The notes: a model not told the origin generated them from the letters alone. Positions 1 to 9,192 are shown, numbered from the stretch's first letter. The stretch: DNA of 50,719 nt from Flavobacteriaceae bacterium (GCA_024643385.1 JAHEMZ010000005.1:23769-74487); one strand, 5' to 3'. Made by a program: numbers and translations.

Positions 1-318
1 AGTAAGCTATCCAATTTTGTGATCATGGCGGGATTGATATTAGCCGCTTCAGGGTCAATATTGGGCCAAACTCTTTTCCTAATTGGGATTATTTTATTTG
101 CGATGACAACCGCCTTTGCCTTTATCACGCTACCGGTTGAATTTGATGCCAGTAAGAGAGCCTTGGTGTGGTTGAAAAGTCATAACATGGTCACCCAACA
201 AGAATTGTCAGGAGCTACGGACGCGTTGAAATGGGCAGCAAGGACCTATGTCGTTGCCGCTTTAGGATCTTTGGCGACTTTGATCTATTTCATTATGATG
301 TTCATGGGACGGAGGTAA
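1..318 (+). CDS. Membrane zinc metallopeptidase, YugP-like, C-terminal part
   Basis: The reading frame is open from base 1, so this is the 3' end of a gene that begins outside the window; 105 codons are visible. Three hydrophobic segments lie at about residues 6-18, 24-44 and 83-101 of the visible part. The stretch LPVEFDASKRAL followed by a GA.DALKWAA.TYVVAAL pattern is typical of the C-terminus of the YugP/Zn_peptidase_2 family of membrane-bound HExxH peptidases. The HExxH motif would lie upstream and cannot be seen. A GTG at 19 is an in-frame codon and probably not the start. A hairpin terminator follows. Confidence 0.75.
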   Translation, partial: SKLSNFVIMAGLILAASGSILGQTLFLIGIILFAMTTAFAFITLPVEFDASKRALVWLKSHNMVTQQELSGATDALKWAARTYVVAALGSLATLIYFIMMFMGRR

Positions 319-331
319 TGAAATGCAAAAG

Positions 332-368
332 AAAAAAAGCCACTTTGAAGAAAGTGGCTTTTTTTTAT
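332..368. terminator. Bidirectional intrinsic terminator
   Basis: A 10-bp perfect stem (337-346 with 351-360) carries an A-run on its 5' side and a T-run on its 3' side. It can therefore serve both the zinc peptidase gene on the plus strand and the saccharopine dehydrogenase-like gene, whose stop codon it abuts, on the minus strand. Confidence 0.8.
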
Positions 369-1735
369 CCGGCTACATTATTGGGATTGTACCCCATATA
401 GGCCGTGTGTTTTTCAATGAAATGAATTCCAAAAGATTCTAATTCTTTCAAAATGGGAGCATATACTTCTTTTGTGATCGGAATTTGAACCCCGGGGGTA
501 GTGATCTCTTTGTTCAAGATCTTTAAGGCCGCAATAGCAACCGGCAATCCTACGGTTTTTGCCATTGCCGTATAGGTTTGGTCTTCCCCGATCAATACCA
601 TGCTGCTGTCGATCTGTTTTTTCTTACCATCAATTTCGTATCCGAACTTATGGTACATAACGATCATGTCCTTATCGTTCGGCCTTAAGGTCCATTTGTC
701 CATCAAAATCTTTTGCAGTGCTTGCGCGGGGGTGGCATCTTTGATCCCTATTTTCTTTTCCGCGTTGAAAATATCCAATTCTTCCAGTTTTCCCCACATT
801 AGATCATCCTGATCTATCTTCAGATTGTGGCGTAATTTCAATTCTACCGAATCTGTGGGAGAGTAGGGTAGGAATAAATTGATGAATTGACGGTAAGAAA
901 GATTTTCCGAATCGGGGATGATGTAACTATCGTCTGTCATTCCCAGCTGTACGAACATATTCCACGCTTTGCTGAACCCAATATGTCGCATGGTTCCACG
1001 ATACAAGGTGAGGATATCTTCTAATCCGTAAATACTCCGATACTTTAGAGAGTTTCGATTCGCATACGCCTCAAAACGTCCATACCCTTCAATTTCCAGG
1101 AATTCCGTTCTGCGAAAAAGGCGGTGATAGGGAATATATTTATAGGTGCCTTCTTGAATAAATTCAGCCGCTCCTCCCTGTCCTGCGATAACCACATTTC
1201 TCGGATTCCAGGTGAATTTATAATGCCATAGGTTGTCATCGCTTTCGGGTGCGATCAAGCCTCCGGTAAACGATTCGAACAACAGCATCTTTCCTCCGTT
1301 GTCCCGAATTTTATCGATCACCTGCATGGCGCTCATATGGTCGATACCGGGATCTACGCCAATTTCATTCATAAAGACCAATCCTCGTTCCTTGACCTGG
1401 GCGTCAATGTCCTGCATTTCCTTACTCACATAGGAAGCTGTTACCAGGTGTTTCCCGTATTTCAAACAATCCAATGCCGCTTCCATATGTAAACTTGCCG
1501 GAAGCATGGAAATGATAAGATCGTTCTGCTGGATGACGGCTGCTCTGTGTTTTGCATCAGACACATCAAAGTAAATACCCTTGGCATTGGTATGTCCTTT
1601 AGTAAATTTTTGCGCATGCTCCTCTGAAATGTCTCCGATGGTGATGAATAGATCTTCCGAAGAGGATTTATCCAATAAATAACGGATTAGACTGGTGGCC
1701 GAACGACCTGCACCGATAATTAAAATATGACGCAT
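365..1735 (-). CDS. Saccharopine dehydrogenase-like oxidoreductase
   Basis: The protein has 456 residues. It opens with a Rossmann nucleotide-binding motif (ILIIGAGRSATSLI, residues 4-17) and carries the family motif NEIGVDPGIDHMSAM near residues 123-137, where saccharopine reductases place their conserved E.G.DPGidh segment. Family members interconvert saccharopine with glutamate and aminoadipate semialdehyde in lysine metabolism, using NAD(P). Which direction and substrate apply here is inference; catabolism fits because a glutaryl-CoA dehydrogenase gene is in the same window, although 38 kb away. The gene is transcribed divergently from the DUF423 gene with only about 70 bp between them. 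Confidence 0.8.
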   Translation of the reverse strand: MRHILIIGAGRSATSLIRYLLDKSSSEDLFITIGDISEEHAQKFTKGHTNAKGIYFDVSDAKHRAAVIQQNDLIISMLPASLHMEAALDCLKYGKHLVTASYVSKEMQDIDAQVKERGLVFMNEIGVDPGIDHMSAMQVIDKIRDNGGKMLLFESFTGGLIAPESDDNLWHYKFTWNPRNVVIAGQGGAAEFIQEGTYKYIPYHRLFRRTEFLEIEGYGRFEAYANRNSLKYRSIYGLEDILTLYRGTMRHIGFSKAWNMFVQLGMTDDSYIIPDSENLSYRQFINLFLPYSPTDSVELKLRHNLKIDQDDLMWGKLEELDIFNAEKKIGIKDATPAQALQKILMDKWTLRPNDKDMIVMYHKFGYEIDGKKKQIDSSMVLIGEDQTYTAMAKTVGLPVAIAALKILNKEITTPGVQIPITKEVYAPILKELESFGIHFIEKHTAYMGYNPNNVAG

Positions 1736-1806
1736 ACCAAATGGTTTTTCGTAAATTTGTTAGGAAATTTTGATAGCACGAAAGTACTAAAATCGTTTGT
1801 GAACCT

Positions 1807-2199
1807 ATGAATAAATTAAACAAAAAAGTGCTAATCACTTCCAGTATACTGGGGGCCATTACGATAGGGATTGGAGCATTTGGTGCTCACGGATTGAAAG
1901 AGCTGGTGGGTTCCGATGCCATAAGTACTTTTGAAACAGCGGTCCGCTACCAAATGTACCATGTAATTGCATTATTGATGCTGGGGCTTTCGGGAAAAAT
2001 TCCCGCTACTACTTTGAAATGGGTGTCCCGGTTCTTTGTAGGGGGCATCCTATTATTTTCCGGTTCAATTTATTTGTTGGTGTTGAAGGATTTCCATCAG
2101 ATATCTACAAATATACTAGGGCCGATAACTCCAATCGGCGGGCTTTTATTTATAGCGGGTTGGCTTAGATTGGGTTACGGATTTTATAAATTAAAATAG
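1807..2199 (+). CDS. DUF423 family small membrane protein
   Basis: The protein has 130 residues and four predicted transmembrane helices (about 9-31, 50-65, 74-95 and 103-128). The signature GAFGAHGL in the first helix and a GGxLFIAGW-type last helix identify the DUF423 (YgdD-like) inner-membrane family. The function of the family is not established. It stands alone between divergent and downstream genes; the pckA promoter lies just past its stop codon. Confidence 0.85.
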   Translation: MNKLNKKVLITSSILGAITIGIGAFGAHGLKELVGSDAISTFETAVRYQMYHVIALLMLGLSGKIPATTLKWVSRFFVGGILLFSGSIYLLVLKDFHQISTNILGPITPIGGLLFIAGWLRLGYGFYKLK

Positions 2200-2215
2200 G
2201 CAGAATTTTGCTTTT

Positions 2216-2251
2216 TTTGGCAGCGTTTTCCGTTTCCTTTTTTTATTTTTG
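2216..2251 (+). promoter_or_regulatory. Bacteroidota-type promoter of pckA
   Basis: A -33 element TTTG (2216-2219) and a -7 element TATTTTTG (2244-2251) are separated by 24 bp, close to the Bacteroidota consensus. Transcription would start near 2258. This places the long-frame start at 2208 upstream of the promoter and supports the ATG at 2274 as the true start. Confidence 0.6.
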
Positions 2252-2273
2252 CCTATACAACAAAACCAATGTT

Positions 2274-3881
2274 ATGGTAGATAACGGGCAAGTTACGAAA
2301 ACGATTTCGTTGGAATCTTACGGAATTAAGAATGCAAAAGTAAGGTACCAGCTCTCCTCCGAAGAACTTCACTCAGAAACAATAGAAAAAGGACAAGGAA
2401 AAGAATCCAGTACCGGAGCCTTAGCTGTTGATACAGGTGAGTTTACGGGACGATCTCCAAAAGATCGCTTTATTGTAAGGGATGAAATTACCCAAGACCG
2501 TATTTGGTGGGGTAATATCAATATCCCTTTCGAGACAGAAAAATTCGATAAATTATATGATCGTGTGGCGGATTATCTTTCCGGCAAAGAAGTATATGTG
2601 CGCGATAGTTATGCCTGTGCGGATCCAAACTATCAGTTGAATATTCGGGTGGTCAACGAATATCCTTGGAGTAATTTATTCGCTTTCAATATGTTTTTAA
2701 GACCATCGGATGAAGAACTTAAGGGGTTTGCCGCAGATTGGTTGGTATTAAACGCCCCGGGCTTTATGGCTGTTCCGGATCGTGACGGTACTCGGCAACA
2801 CAATTTTGCTATTTTAAATTTCACCAAAAAGATCGCACTCATCGGTGGTACCGGATATACCGGTGAGATCAAGAAAGGGATCTTCTCTGCCTTGAATTTT
2901 ATACTTCCGGTATTTAAAAATACACTGCCCATGCATTGTTCTGCCAACGTGGGTGAGGATGGAGAAACGGCGATATTCTTCGGACTTTCAGGAACAGGGA
3001 AGACAACTTTGTCTGCAGACCCGGATCGAAAACTGATTGGAGATGATGAACACGGTTGGACGGCAGAGAATACCGTATTTAATTTTGAAGGCGGTTGTTA
3101 TGCAAAAGTGATCAATCTTTCGGAAGAGAATGAACCGGATATTTACAGAGCGATCAAACCGGGTGCTATCTTGGAAAATGTGATCATGAACGAAAATGGA
3201 GTCGTTGATTTTGCCGATGTATCTATTACACAGAATACAAGGGTAAGCTATCCGATCTATCACATTGATAATATTCAGGTTCCCTCTATTGGTCATAATC
3301 CTAAGAATATATTCTTCCTTACGGCAGATGCCTTCGGTGTATTGCCTCCAATCTCCAAGCTCACCCCCGGGCAGGCAGCCTACCATTTCATTAGTGGGTA
3401 TACGGCAAAAGTGGCAGGTACAGAAGAAGGAATAGATGAGCCGCTGCCAAGTTTTTCAGCTTGTTTTGGCGCTCCTTTTATGCCGTTACACCCAACAGTG
3501 TATGCAGAAATGTTAAGTGAAAAAATGCAAAAAGCAGGAGTGAATGTGTGGTTAGTGAATACGGGATGGACCGGAGGACCTTACGGGATCGGTTCTCGAA
3601 TGAAATTGAAATATACTCGAGCCATGATCACAGCGGCCATTGACGGTTCACTGGAGGAAGCAAATAAAGGGGATTATCATGTTCATTCGGTATTTGGAGT
3701 GCACCAACCCCGTGTTTGTCCCAATGTACCCACTTCGGTATTAAGTCCGCGTATGACCTGGAATAATGATGAAGGGTATTACAAAACAGCGCAGAAGTTG
3801 GCTAATTCATTTAAAGAAAACTTTAAAAAATTTGAAGATTACGCCAGTAAGGAAATCCTTGAAGGAGGACCTTTGGTATAG
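2274..3881 (+). CDS. pckA: Phosphoenolpyruvate carboxykinase (ATP)
   Basis: The enzyme converts oxaloacetate and ATP to PEP, CO2 and ADP, the first committed step of gluconeogenesis, in the cytosol. The 535 residues match the usual length of ATP-type enzymes. Visible motifs are GEFTGRSPKDRF near the N-terminus, the P-loop GLSGTGKTTLSADP and, just after it, the metal-binding segment LIGDDEHGW. The frame stays open upstream to an ATG at 2208, but that extension is hydrophobic and unlike the family. The ATG at 2274 gives the normal MVDNGQ-type N-terminus and lies downstream of a good promoter. A terminator follows the stop codon. Confidence 0.95.
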   Translation: MVDNGQVTKTISLESYGIKNAKVRYQLSSEELHSETIEKGQGKESSTGALAVDTGEFTGRSPKDRFIVRDEITQDRIWWGNINIPFETEKFDKLYDRVADYLSGKEVYVRDSYACADPNYQLNIRVVNEYPWSNLFAFNMFLRPSDEELKGFAADWLVLNAPGFMAVPDRDGTRQHNFAILNFTKKIALIGGTGYTGEIKKGIFSALNFILPVFKNTLPMHCSANVGEDGETAIFFGLSGTGKTTLSADPDRKLIGDDEHGWTAENTVFNFEGGCYAKVINLSEENEPDIYRAIKPGAILENVIMNENGVVDFADVSITQNTRVSYPIYHIDNIQVPSIGHNPKNIFFLTADAFGVLPPISKLTPGQAAYHFISGYTAKVAGTEEGIDEPLPSFSACFGAPFMPLHPTVYAEMLSEKMQKAGVNVWLVNTGWTGGPYGIGSRMKLKYTRAMITAAIDGSLEEANKGDYHVHSVFGVHQPRVCPNVPTSVLSPRMTWNNDEGYYKTAQKLANSFKENFKKFEDYASKEILEGGPLV

Positions 3882-3901
3882 ATAATAATTTGAATTTGAT
3901 T

Positions 3902-3940
3902 GAAAAAAAAGGGCCGTCTCAAAAGACAGCCTTTTTTTTA
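3902..3940 (+). terminator. Intrinsic terminator after pckA
   Basis: A hairpin formed by ggc-c-gtct and agac-a-gcc with a CAAA loop and one internal mismatch is followed by eight T and preceded by eight A. It can work for pckA and possibly also for hemD arriving from the right. Confidence 0.7.
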
Positions 3941-3958
3941 TAAATGTGGTAAAATAAA

Positions 3959-4708
3959 TTATTTTTTCCCGTTCACCTCTCTGATATATTTTTCCAACGC
4001 CATGGTCATGGAGGGTGTTTCCGGAGTAGGGGCTTTTATATCCACCCTTAATCCGTAATCAGTAGCTGCTTTGATCGTGGTGTTTCCAAAAACCGCAATA
4101 CGGGTTTCATTTTGTTTAAAATCCGGAAAATTCTCTAACAACGACTGAATACCGCTTGGGCTAAAGAACACCAAAATATCATAATAAACATCCCTTAAAT
4201 CGGAAAGGTCGCTCACTACCGTTTTGTAGAAAGTGGCCTGTTTCCAATTTACACCCAATTCATCCAAAACGGATGGAACTTCCGGCTTTAATTTGTCAGA
4301 GGAGGGGAGTAAGAAAGCTTCGTTCTTGTATTTTTTGATCAGGGGGGAAAGTTCTGTGAAAGTGCGCTTACCCACATAGATCTTCCGCTTTCTATACACA
4401 ACATATTTTTGAAGGTAAAAGGCCACGGCCTCGCTCAGGCAAAAATATTTCATGGTATCGGGCACCTTAAATCGCAATTCTTCGGCAATTCTGAAAAAGT
4501 GATCCACAGAATTTCTACTGGTAAGTATTATGGCAGTATATTTGGTGAGATCGACTTTTTGAGTTCTGACTTCCTTACTGGAAACACCTTCAACATGTAT
4601 AAATGGCCTGAAATCTATTTTCACCTTTTGTTTTTCGATTAAATCGTAATAGGGAGAGTTCTCGACCTTAGGCTCTGGTTGAGAAACCAAAATAGTTTTC
4701 ACCTTCAT
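3959..4708 (-). CDS. hemD: Uroporphyrinogen-III synthase
   Basis: The protein has 249 residues. HemD closes and inverts ring D of hydroxymethylbilane to form uroporphyrinogen III in haem synthesis. The family is poorly conserved, but typical elements are visible: an N-terminal KTILVSQP strand, the IILTSRNSVDHFF segment (normally ..TS.nav..f), the LLPSSDKL segment, and the C-terminal FFSPSGIQSLLENF segment with a later AVFGNTT motif. It lies 22 bp downstream of the DUF4271 gene and is probably co-transcribed with it. The identification rests on motif pattern and neighbourhood. Confidence 0.85.
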   Translation of the reverse strand: MKVKTILVSQPEPKVENSPYYDLIEKQKVKIDFRPFIHVEGVSSKEVRTQKVDLTKYTAIILTSRNSVDHFFRIAEELRFKVPDTMKYFCLSEAVAFYLQKYVVYRKRKIYVGKRTFTELSPLIKKYKNEAFLLPSSDKLKPEVPSVLDELGVNWKQATFYKTVVSDLSDLRDVYYDILVFFSPSGIQSLLENFPDFKQNETRIAVFGNTTIKAATDYGLRVDIKAPTPETPSMTMALEKYIREVNGKK

Positions 4709-4730
4709 AAGCTACATTTTATCGTCTTAA

Positions 4731-5384
4731 TTATACAAACACTTTGTATAGTATAATATAGGGTGCAATTTCAAGTGCGCAAAGATACAAAATAAAATAG
4801 AAGATATTTCGGAAAATTATAGTGTTGTTTCTTTTGATACTGGAAATGATAGAGAAAGCCTGAAGGAATAATAAGACGATAATAATGGCTTGAATGGTGC
4901 TGCCTGTTAGTGGCAGGCTGTAAAATAAGAGCACATTGATCCCCAGCAGGTAAAGCGATATAAGATTGGCGTAACTTAACTTTTCATACAAATAACCATC
5001 CATAAAAGACTGTATATTCAGAATGACTGCCATTAGTTTTTCAAAGATGTACTTTATAAGGACAAAGGCTAGAAATCCACTTATAATTGTGAGCAATAAC
5101 CAAGGATGTTTCTCTGTAATGTCCGGTTGCTGGAATTGAAGTATGATATATATAAATAATGTAAAAGAAATAGTTTGTAAGGAAAACAACAGAAAATTAA
5201 AAGGATGTCTTACTTCGTATTGTTTACCTTCCAGGGCAAAGTATTTATCGGTGATGGGGAGTAAAAAAAATTCATGAAACCTTCGCGGATATAGGCTTCG
5301 GGTAATGGCTAAAACCACAAAAGCACCTACAAAAATAAGTGTGATCCAATAATTGTCGGTTAAATTCCTAAGCTCTAATTCCAT
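4731..5384 (-). CDS. DUF4271 integral membrane protein
   Basis: The protein has 217 residues, with about six hydrophobic segments starting near residues 13, 62, 94, 140, 164 and 195. The overall pattern (a first helix ending in a charged SLYPRRF.EFF segment, then tightly spaced helices) and the position directly before hemD match the DUF4271 family of Bacteroidota. No biochemical function is known to me. It is probably the first gene of a two-gene operon with hemD. Confidence 0.7.
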   Translation of the reverse strand: MELELRNLTDNYWITLIFVGAFVVLAITRSLYPRRFHEFFLLPITDKYFALEGKQYEVRHPFNFLLFSLQTISFTLFIYIILQFQQPDITEKHPWLLLTIISGFLAFVLIKYIFEKLMAVILNIQSFMDGYLYEKLSYANLISLYLLGINVLLFYSLPLTGSTIQAIIIVLLFLQAFSIISSIKRNNTIIFRNIFYFILYLCALEIAPYIILYKVFV

Positions 5385-5518
5385 AGTTATTACAGCCTAA
5401 AATTAATTCAAATTTTAGCGAAAAAAGCAATTTCTATTGAATAAATCCTAACTAAATAAAAACGATAAAATATTCTTAATACATGCCACCGGTCTTCAAA
5501 GGATAATCAAAAAAGAGG

Positions 5519-5526
5519 TACATTTG
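5519..5526 (+). promoter_or_regulatory. -7 element (TACATTTG) for the glycosyltransferase operon
   Basis: A perfect TAnnTTTG match ends 14 bp before the start codon at 5541. No clear TTTG is present at the normal -33 distance, so only the -7 half is supported. Confidence 0.4.
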
Positions 5527-5540
5527 TTCAAAAAGGGAGG

Positions 5541-6272
5541 ATGACAGGAGCCCTCGTGGTTGTGCCCACATACAATGAGATTGAAAACATCGAAAAATTG
5601 TTGCGCAATGTATTTGCATTGCAGCGCAGTTTCCATGTTTTAGTGGTAGATGATAACTCTCCGGACCTTACAGCTCTTAAAGTAAAAGAACTTTCGAAGG
5701 AGTTTCAGGGGAAGCTTTTTCTTATAGAAAGAGAGGGAAAATTGGGTCTGGGAACGGCTTATATAGAAGGATTTAAATGGGCCTTGGAGAATGGATACAG
5801 GTTCATTTTTGAAATGGATGCAGATTTTTCCCATAATCCAAACGATTTAATTCGACTTTATAATGCGTGCGAGCGTGAGGGGAATGATATGTCTATAGGA
5901 TCTCGGTATAAAACAGGTGTGAACGTTGTTAATTGGCCGATGAGCAGAGTCCTCATGTCATGGATGGCTTCAAAATATGTTCGGTGGATCACCGGAATGA
6001 ACATTTATGATACTACTGCCGGATTTGTTTGTTATCATCACAGCGTATTGGAAAAGATCGATCTGGATAAAATTCAGTTTGTTGGTTATGCCTTTCAGAT
6101 TGAAATGAAATTTAAGGCTTATTTAAGCAAGTTTAAAATTGTAGAAGTTCCTGTAGTTTTTACCGACAGAACCAAAGGAGAGTCCAAGATGAGTGCAGGG
6201 ATTATTTCTGAAGCTATTTTTGGAGTTATCTCAATGAAATTAAAGAGTTTATTTAAAACATATGAAATATGA
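5541..6272 (+). CDS. Polyprenol monophosphomannose synthase-like GT2 glycosyltransferase
   Basis: The protein has 243 residues and a GT-A fold: an N-terminal VVPTYNEIENI strand-turn and the metal-binding FEMDADFSHNP motif (DxD) near residue 93. It resembles bacterial dolichol-phosphate mannose synthase homologues, which load a sugar from a nucleotide donor onto polyprenyl phosphate for lipid-linked glycan assembly. It lacks the C-terminal membrane helices of some relatives, so it would sit peripherally at the inner membrane. The sugar donor cannot be read from sequence. Its stop overlaps the dihydroorotase start by 4 bp (ATGA), indicating translational coupling. Confidence 0.85.
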   Translation: MTGALVVVPTYNEIENIEKLLRNVFALQRSFHVLVVDDNSPDLTALKVKELSKEFQGKLFLIEREGKLGLGTAYIEGFKWALENGYRFIFEMDADFSHNPNDLIRLYNACEREGNDMSIGSRYKTGVNVVNWPMSRVLMSWMASKYVRWITGMNIYDTTAGFVCYHHSVLEKIDLDKIQFVGYAFQIEMKFKAYLSKFKIVEVPVVFTDRTKGESKMSAGIISEAIFGVISMKLKSLFKTYEI

Positions 6273-7615
6273 CGCATACGGTATTAATTAAAAATGCCAA
6301 TATTGTCAATGAAGGTAAGATCATTAATGGCGACGTACTGGTGGAAGGTGATCGAATTGTAGAAATTGCTGAATCCATTAGTGCAAAATCATCTGATACA
6401 TTGGTGATTGAAGCGGATGGCTTATATCTACTTCCGGGAATGATTGATGATCAGGTTCACTTCAGAGAACCGGGTTTGACCCATAAAGCTACCATCGAAT
6501 CTGAATCAAGGGCTGCAGTGGCCGGAGGCATTACTTCTTTTATCGAAATGCCGAATACAATTCCTCAAGCTACGACTATCGAGCTTTTGGAAGAAAAATT
6601 TTCTCGTGCGGCAGAAACTTCCTGGGCCAATTATTCCTTTATGTTTGGAGGAACCAATGATAACTTAAAGGAAATTCTTAAAGTAGACGCTTCCAAAGTA
6701 GCTGGATTAAAATTATTTCTGGGATCCTCCACCGGGAATATGCTCGTAGATGATCCTAAGGTATTAGAAGAAATATTCAGCAAATGTAAGTTGCTCATTT
6801 CGACCCATTGTGAGGACGAAACTACCATCAAGAACAACCTCGAGAAGTATCAAAAGGAATATGGAGAGGACATTCCTATAGGTTTACATCCCGTGATCAG
6901 GAGTGAAGAGGCGTGTTATATTTCCAGTTCCCAGGCGATCGCCTTGGCCAAGAAGACAGGCGCTCGGCTTCATGTATTTCATTTATCCACTGAAAAAGAA
7001 ACTCATCTCTTCGATAAGAAAAAATCCCTGGCCGATAAAAAAATTACCGCTGAGGTATGCATCCATCACCTATGGTTTACAGAGAAAGATTACAAAACAC
7101 AAGGGTCAAAGATCAAATGGAATCCTGCCGTAAAATCACAGAAGGATAAAGATGGTTTATGGAAAGCTTTACTGGATGACAGAATTGACGTGATCGCAAC
7201 GGATCACGCCCCTCATACATTAGAAGAAAAGAATCAAGTGTACACTAAGGCTCCTTCGGGAGGACCCTTGGTACAACATGCTTTGATTGCACTACTTGAG
7301 ATGTATCATAAGCAAGTAATATCATTGGAGAAAATAGTGGAAAAATTCGCTCATAATCCTGCCATTTTGTTTGAGATCAAGGATCGGGGCTACATACGAA
7401 CAGGCTATAAAGCCGATCTGGTATTGGTTGATCTCAACGCTCCATGGACGGTTAATAAGGCTAATATTTTCTACAAATGTGGCTGGTCCCCTTTTGAAGG
7501 CACTGTTTTTAAGTCAAGAGTCACACATACCCTTGTGAATGGAGTGATCGCGTATGAAAAAGGAAAGTTCCCTAATCGTTCGCACGGAGAAAGATTAACC
7601 TTTGATCGAGGATGA
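6269..7615 (+). CDS. pyrC: Dihydroorotase
   Basis: The protein has 448 residues and an amidohydrolase fold. It would cyclise carbamoyl aspartate to dihydroorotate in pyrimidine synthesis. Visible site residues are H64 and R66 in DDQVHFREPG, the candidate carbamylated lysine K148 in GLKLFLG, H180 in ISTHCED, H238 in VFHLST, and D312 in ATDHAPH. The usual HxH pair is QxH here (Q62), a variant I recall from Bacteroidota dihydroorotases. It overlaps both neighbours by 4 bp (ATGA at each junction), so three genes form one coupled operon. A different cyclic amidohydrolase is possible but less likely. Confidence 0.85.
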   Translation: MTHTVLIKNANIVNEGKIINGDVLVEGDRIVEIAESISAKSSDTLVIEADGLYLLPGMIDDQVHFREPGLTHKATIESESRAAVAGGITSFIEMPNTIPQATTIELLEEKFSRAAETSWANYSFMFGGTNDNLKEILKVDASKVAGLKLFLGSSTGNMLVDDPKVLEEIFSKCKLLISTHCEDETTIKNNLEKYQKEYGEDIPIGLHPVIRSEEACYISSSQAIALAKKTGARLHVFHLSTEKETHLFDKKKSLADKKITAEVCIHHLWFTEKDYKTQGSKIKWNPAVKSQKDKDGLWKALLDDRIDVIATDHAPHTLEEKNQVYTKAPSGGPLVQHALIALLEMYHKQVISLEKIVEKFAHNPAILFEIKDRGYIRTGYKADLVLVDLNAPWTVNKANIFYKCGWSPFEGTVFKSRVTHTLVNGVIAYEKGKFPNRSHGERLTFDRG

Positions 7616-8061
7616 GAATTGCAGGTTACATAGTAATTTTATTATTGGTTGGGGCCTGTCAGGAAGTAATTCGACCTGAAAAACCGAAAAATTTACTCTC
7701 AAAAGAAAAGATGATTGAGATCTTGGTCGAATCCTATACCGGAAACTCGGCGCGAAGTATTGATAACAGAAAACTAAGAGATGCGGGCGTACAATTAGAT
7801 TCCATTCTTTACAAGAAATTTGATGTTGACAGCCTCACTTTTGCTGAAAGTCATGTATATTATTCTTCACAGTTGAATGACTATATCTACATCATCTCAG
7901 AGGTGGAAAAAGTCCTTACTGCCAAGAAAAGGATTTTAGATTCTGTGATTCAAGAAGAGGCAAAGGCGCAACGAGATACGTTGGATAAAAAGCGGGAGGA
8001 ACGAAGAACATTGAAGGATTCGGCACAAGGCGTTAAACTTATTGAACCTGCCAAGGATTAA
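7612..8061 (+). CDS. DUF4296 lipoprotein
   Basis: The protein has 149 residues with a lipoprotein signal: a short hydrophobic segment followed by the lipobox LVGAC, with C16 as the lipidated residue. The mature part contains a KMIEILVESY-type helix and SLTFAESHVYYSSQ, as in DUF4296 proteins that commonly follow dihydroorotase in Bacteroidota. The C-terminal third is highly charged and probably coiled coil. The function is unknown. Its stop overlaps the stop of the convergent epimerase gene. Confidence 0.75.
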   Translation: MRIAGYIVILLLVGACQEVIRPEKPKNLLSKEKMIEILVESYTGNSARSIDNRKLRDAGVQLDSILYKKFDVDSLTFAESHVYYSSQLNDYIYIISEVEKVLTAKKRILDSVIQEEAKAQRDTLDKKREERRTLKDSAQGVKLIEPAKD

Positions 8062-9059
8062 CGAGGATAGTGGCCAACCACTCTTTTAAGGGTTTCTTCT
8101 AAAGGAATAAATTCGAATACCAATTGGTCCTTAATCTTTGATGAATCATAGGAGGAATGACTGTACATCGATCTAATAGTTGCTTTTAAAAGGAATCTTT
8201 TGGTCCCAAACAGAAAACTTGACATTCCATCCAAATAACTAAGTAGTAATAACACGGATTTATTTAATTTCCTTTTAGGAGGGGCGATCCCAAACTCCTT
8301 TGACAGCCCCGTTAAAAGTTTTAAATAACTTGCATTTTCAGCGACAAGAATGAACTGTTGATTGATAATGGATTCATTCATAATTCGAACCATGCTCTGA
8401 ACCACATCTCTTACATCGACAAACCCTGTAGAGCCATCGGGATAAAAGGAAACACCTTTCGCAGCTCTTTTTACAATGACACCGCTCCCTGAATCCCAAA
8501 ATCCCTCTCCCAGAATTACACCGGGATTAACAATGACGGCTTTCAGTCCTTCTTGCGTACCTCTCCAAACCTCCATTTCGGCTCCGTATTTGGTGATCGA
8601 ATAAACGCTATTCATATCTTCAGGATTCCAAGGGACCTCTTCATTGATAGGGGAGTCGTCTTCGGATTTTCCGAGCGTGGCAACGGAACTTACATGGCAT
8701 AACTTGGAGACCTTATGCGCTAGACATAAATTTACAATATTGGCAGTCCCTTCAATGTTGGCTTTTTGTAACGCATGAAAATGCTTGGTATTAAAACTGA
8801 TAAAAGCAGCACAATGATAGACTTGCGTAATTCCTTCGAAGACCTTTGTCAGCGCAGGTACTTCAGTGATGTCGGCCTCTATCCACTCAATTTTATGGAA
8901 GTATTCTTCTGCTTCCGAAGTGTAGAATGAAAATACTTCTTTGACCGAATCCAAATGACTTGATTTTCGGTGAATAGCCCTAACCGTGTCGTGGGTCTGA
9001 AGTAAATGATACAACAAATGGGCACCTACCAAGCCGGTACCACCGGTAACTAAAATCAT
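8058..9059 (-). CDS. NAD(P)-dependent epimerase/dehydratase family protein
   Basis: The protein has 333 residues and belongs to the extended short-chain dehydrogenase family. The N-terminal VTGGTGLVGAHLL is the nucleotide-binding GxxGxxG motif. A catalytic serine is likely in the CHVSSVATLG segment, and the YSITK motif supplies the catalytic tyrosine and lysine. The layout resembles 3-beta-hydroxysteroid dehydrogenase or dihydroflavonol-4-reductase-like proteins; the substrate is unknown. The gene is convergent with, and overlaps by 4 bp, the DUF4296 gene. Confidence 0.8.
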   Translation of the reverse strand: MILVTGGTGLVGAHLLYHLLQTHDTVRAIHRKSSHLDSVKEVFSFYTSEAEEYFHKIEWIEADITEVPALTKVFEGITQVYHCAAFISFNTKHFHALQKANIEGTANIVNLCLAHKVSKLCHVSSVATLGKSEDDSPINEEVPWNPEDMNSVYSITKYGAEMEVWRGTQEGLKAVIVNPGVILGEGFWDSGSGVIVKRAAKGVSFYPDGSTGFVDVRDVVQSMVRIMNESIINQQFILVAENASYLKLLTGLSKEFGIAPPKRKLNKSVLLLLSYLDGMSSFLFGTKRFLLKATIRSMYSHSSYDSSKIKDQLVFEFIPLEETLKRVVGHYPR

Positions 9060-9139
9060 AAAGCTAATGTACTATTTATACCGCTCTTTTGAAATAATAG
9101 TTTTTCCTTTGTAAACTTTACTTTTTTAAATGGTCCCCC

Positions 9140-9147
9140 TATCTTTG
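9140..9147 (+). promoter_or_regulatory. Possible distal -7 element (TATCTTTG) for tyrS
   Basis: A perfect TAnnTTTG match lies about 100 bp before tyrS. The sequence 19 bp further upstream is TTTA, one base off TTTG. It would give a leader of about 90 nt. Confidence 0.35.
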
Positions 9148-9192
9148 TCCCCGGAGAACAATTCTTATTAATAAAGCGTGAATCTGTCTTTT

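Noticed and set aside
2208-2273. Upstream extension of the pckA frame with an ATG at 2208
   Set aside because: The extension is hydrophobic and not found in the family, and the promoter lies within it; the ATG at 2274 gives the usual N-terminus.
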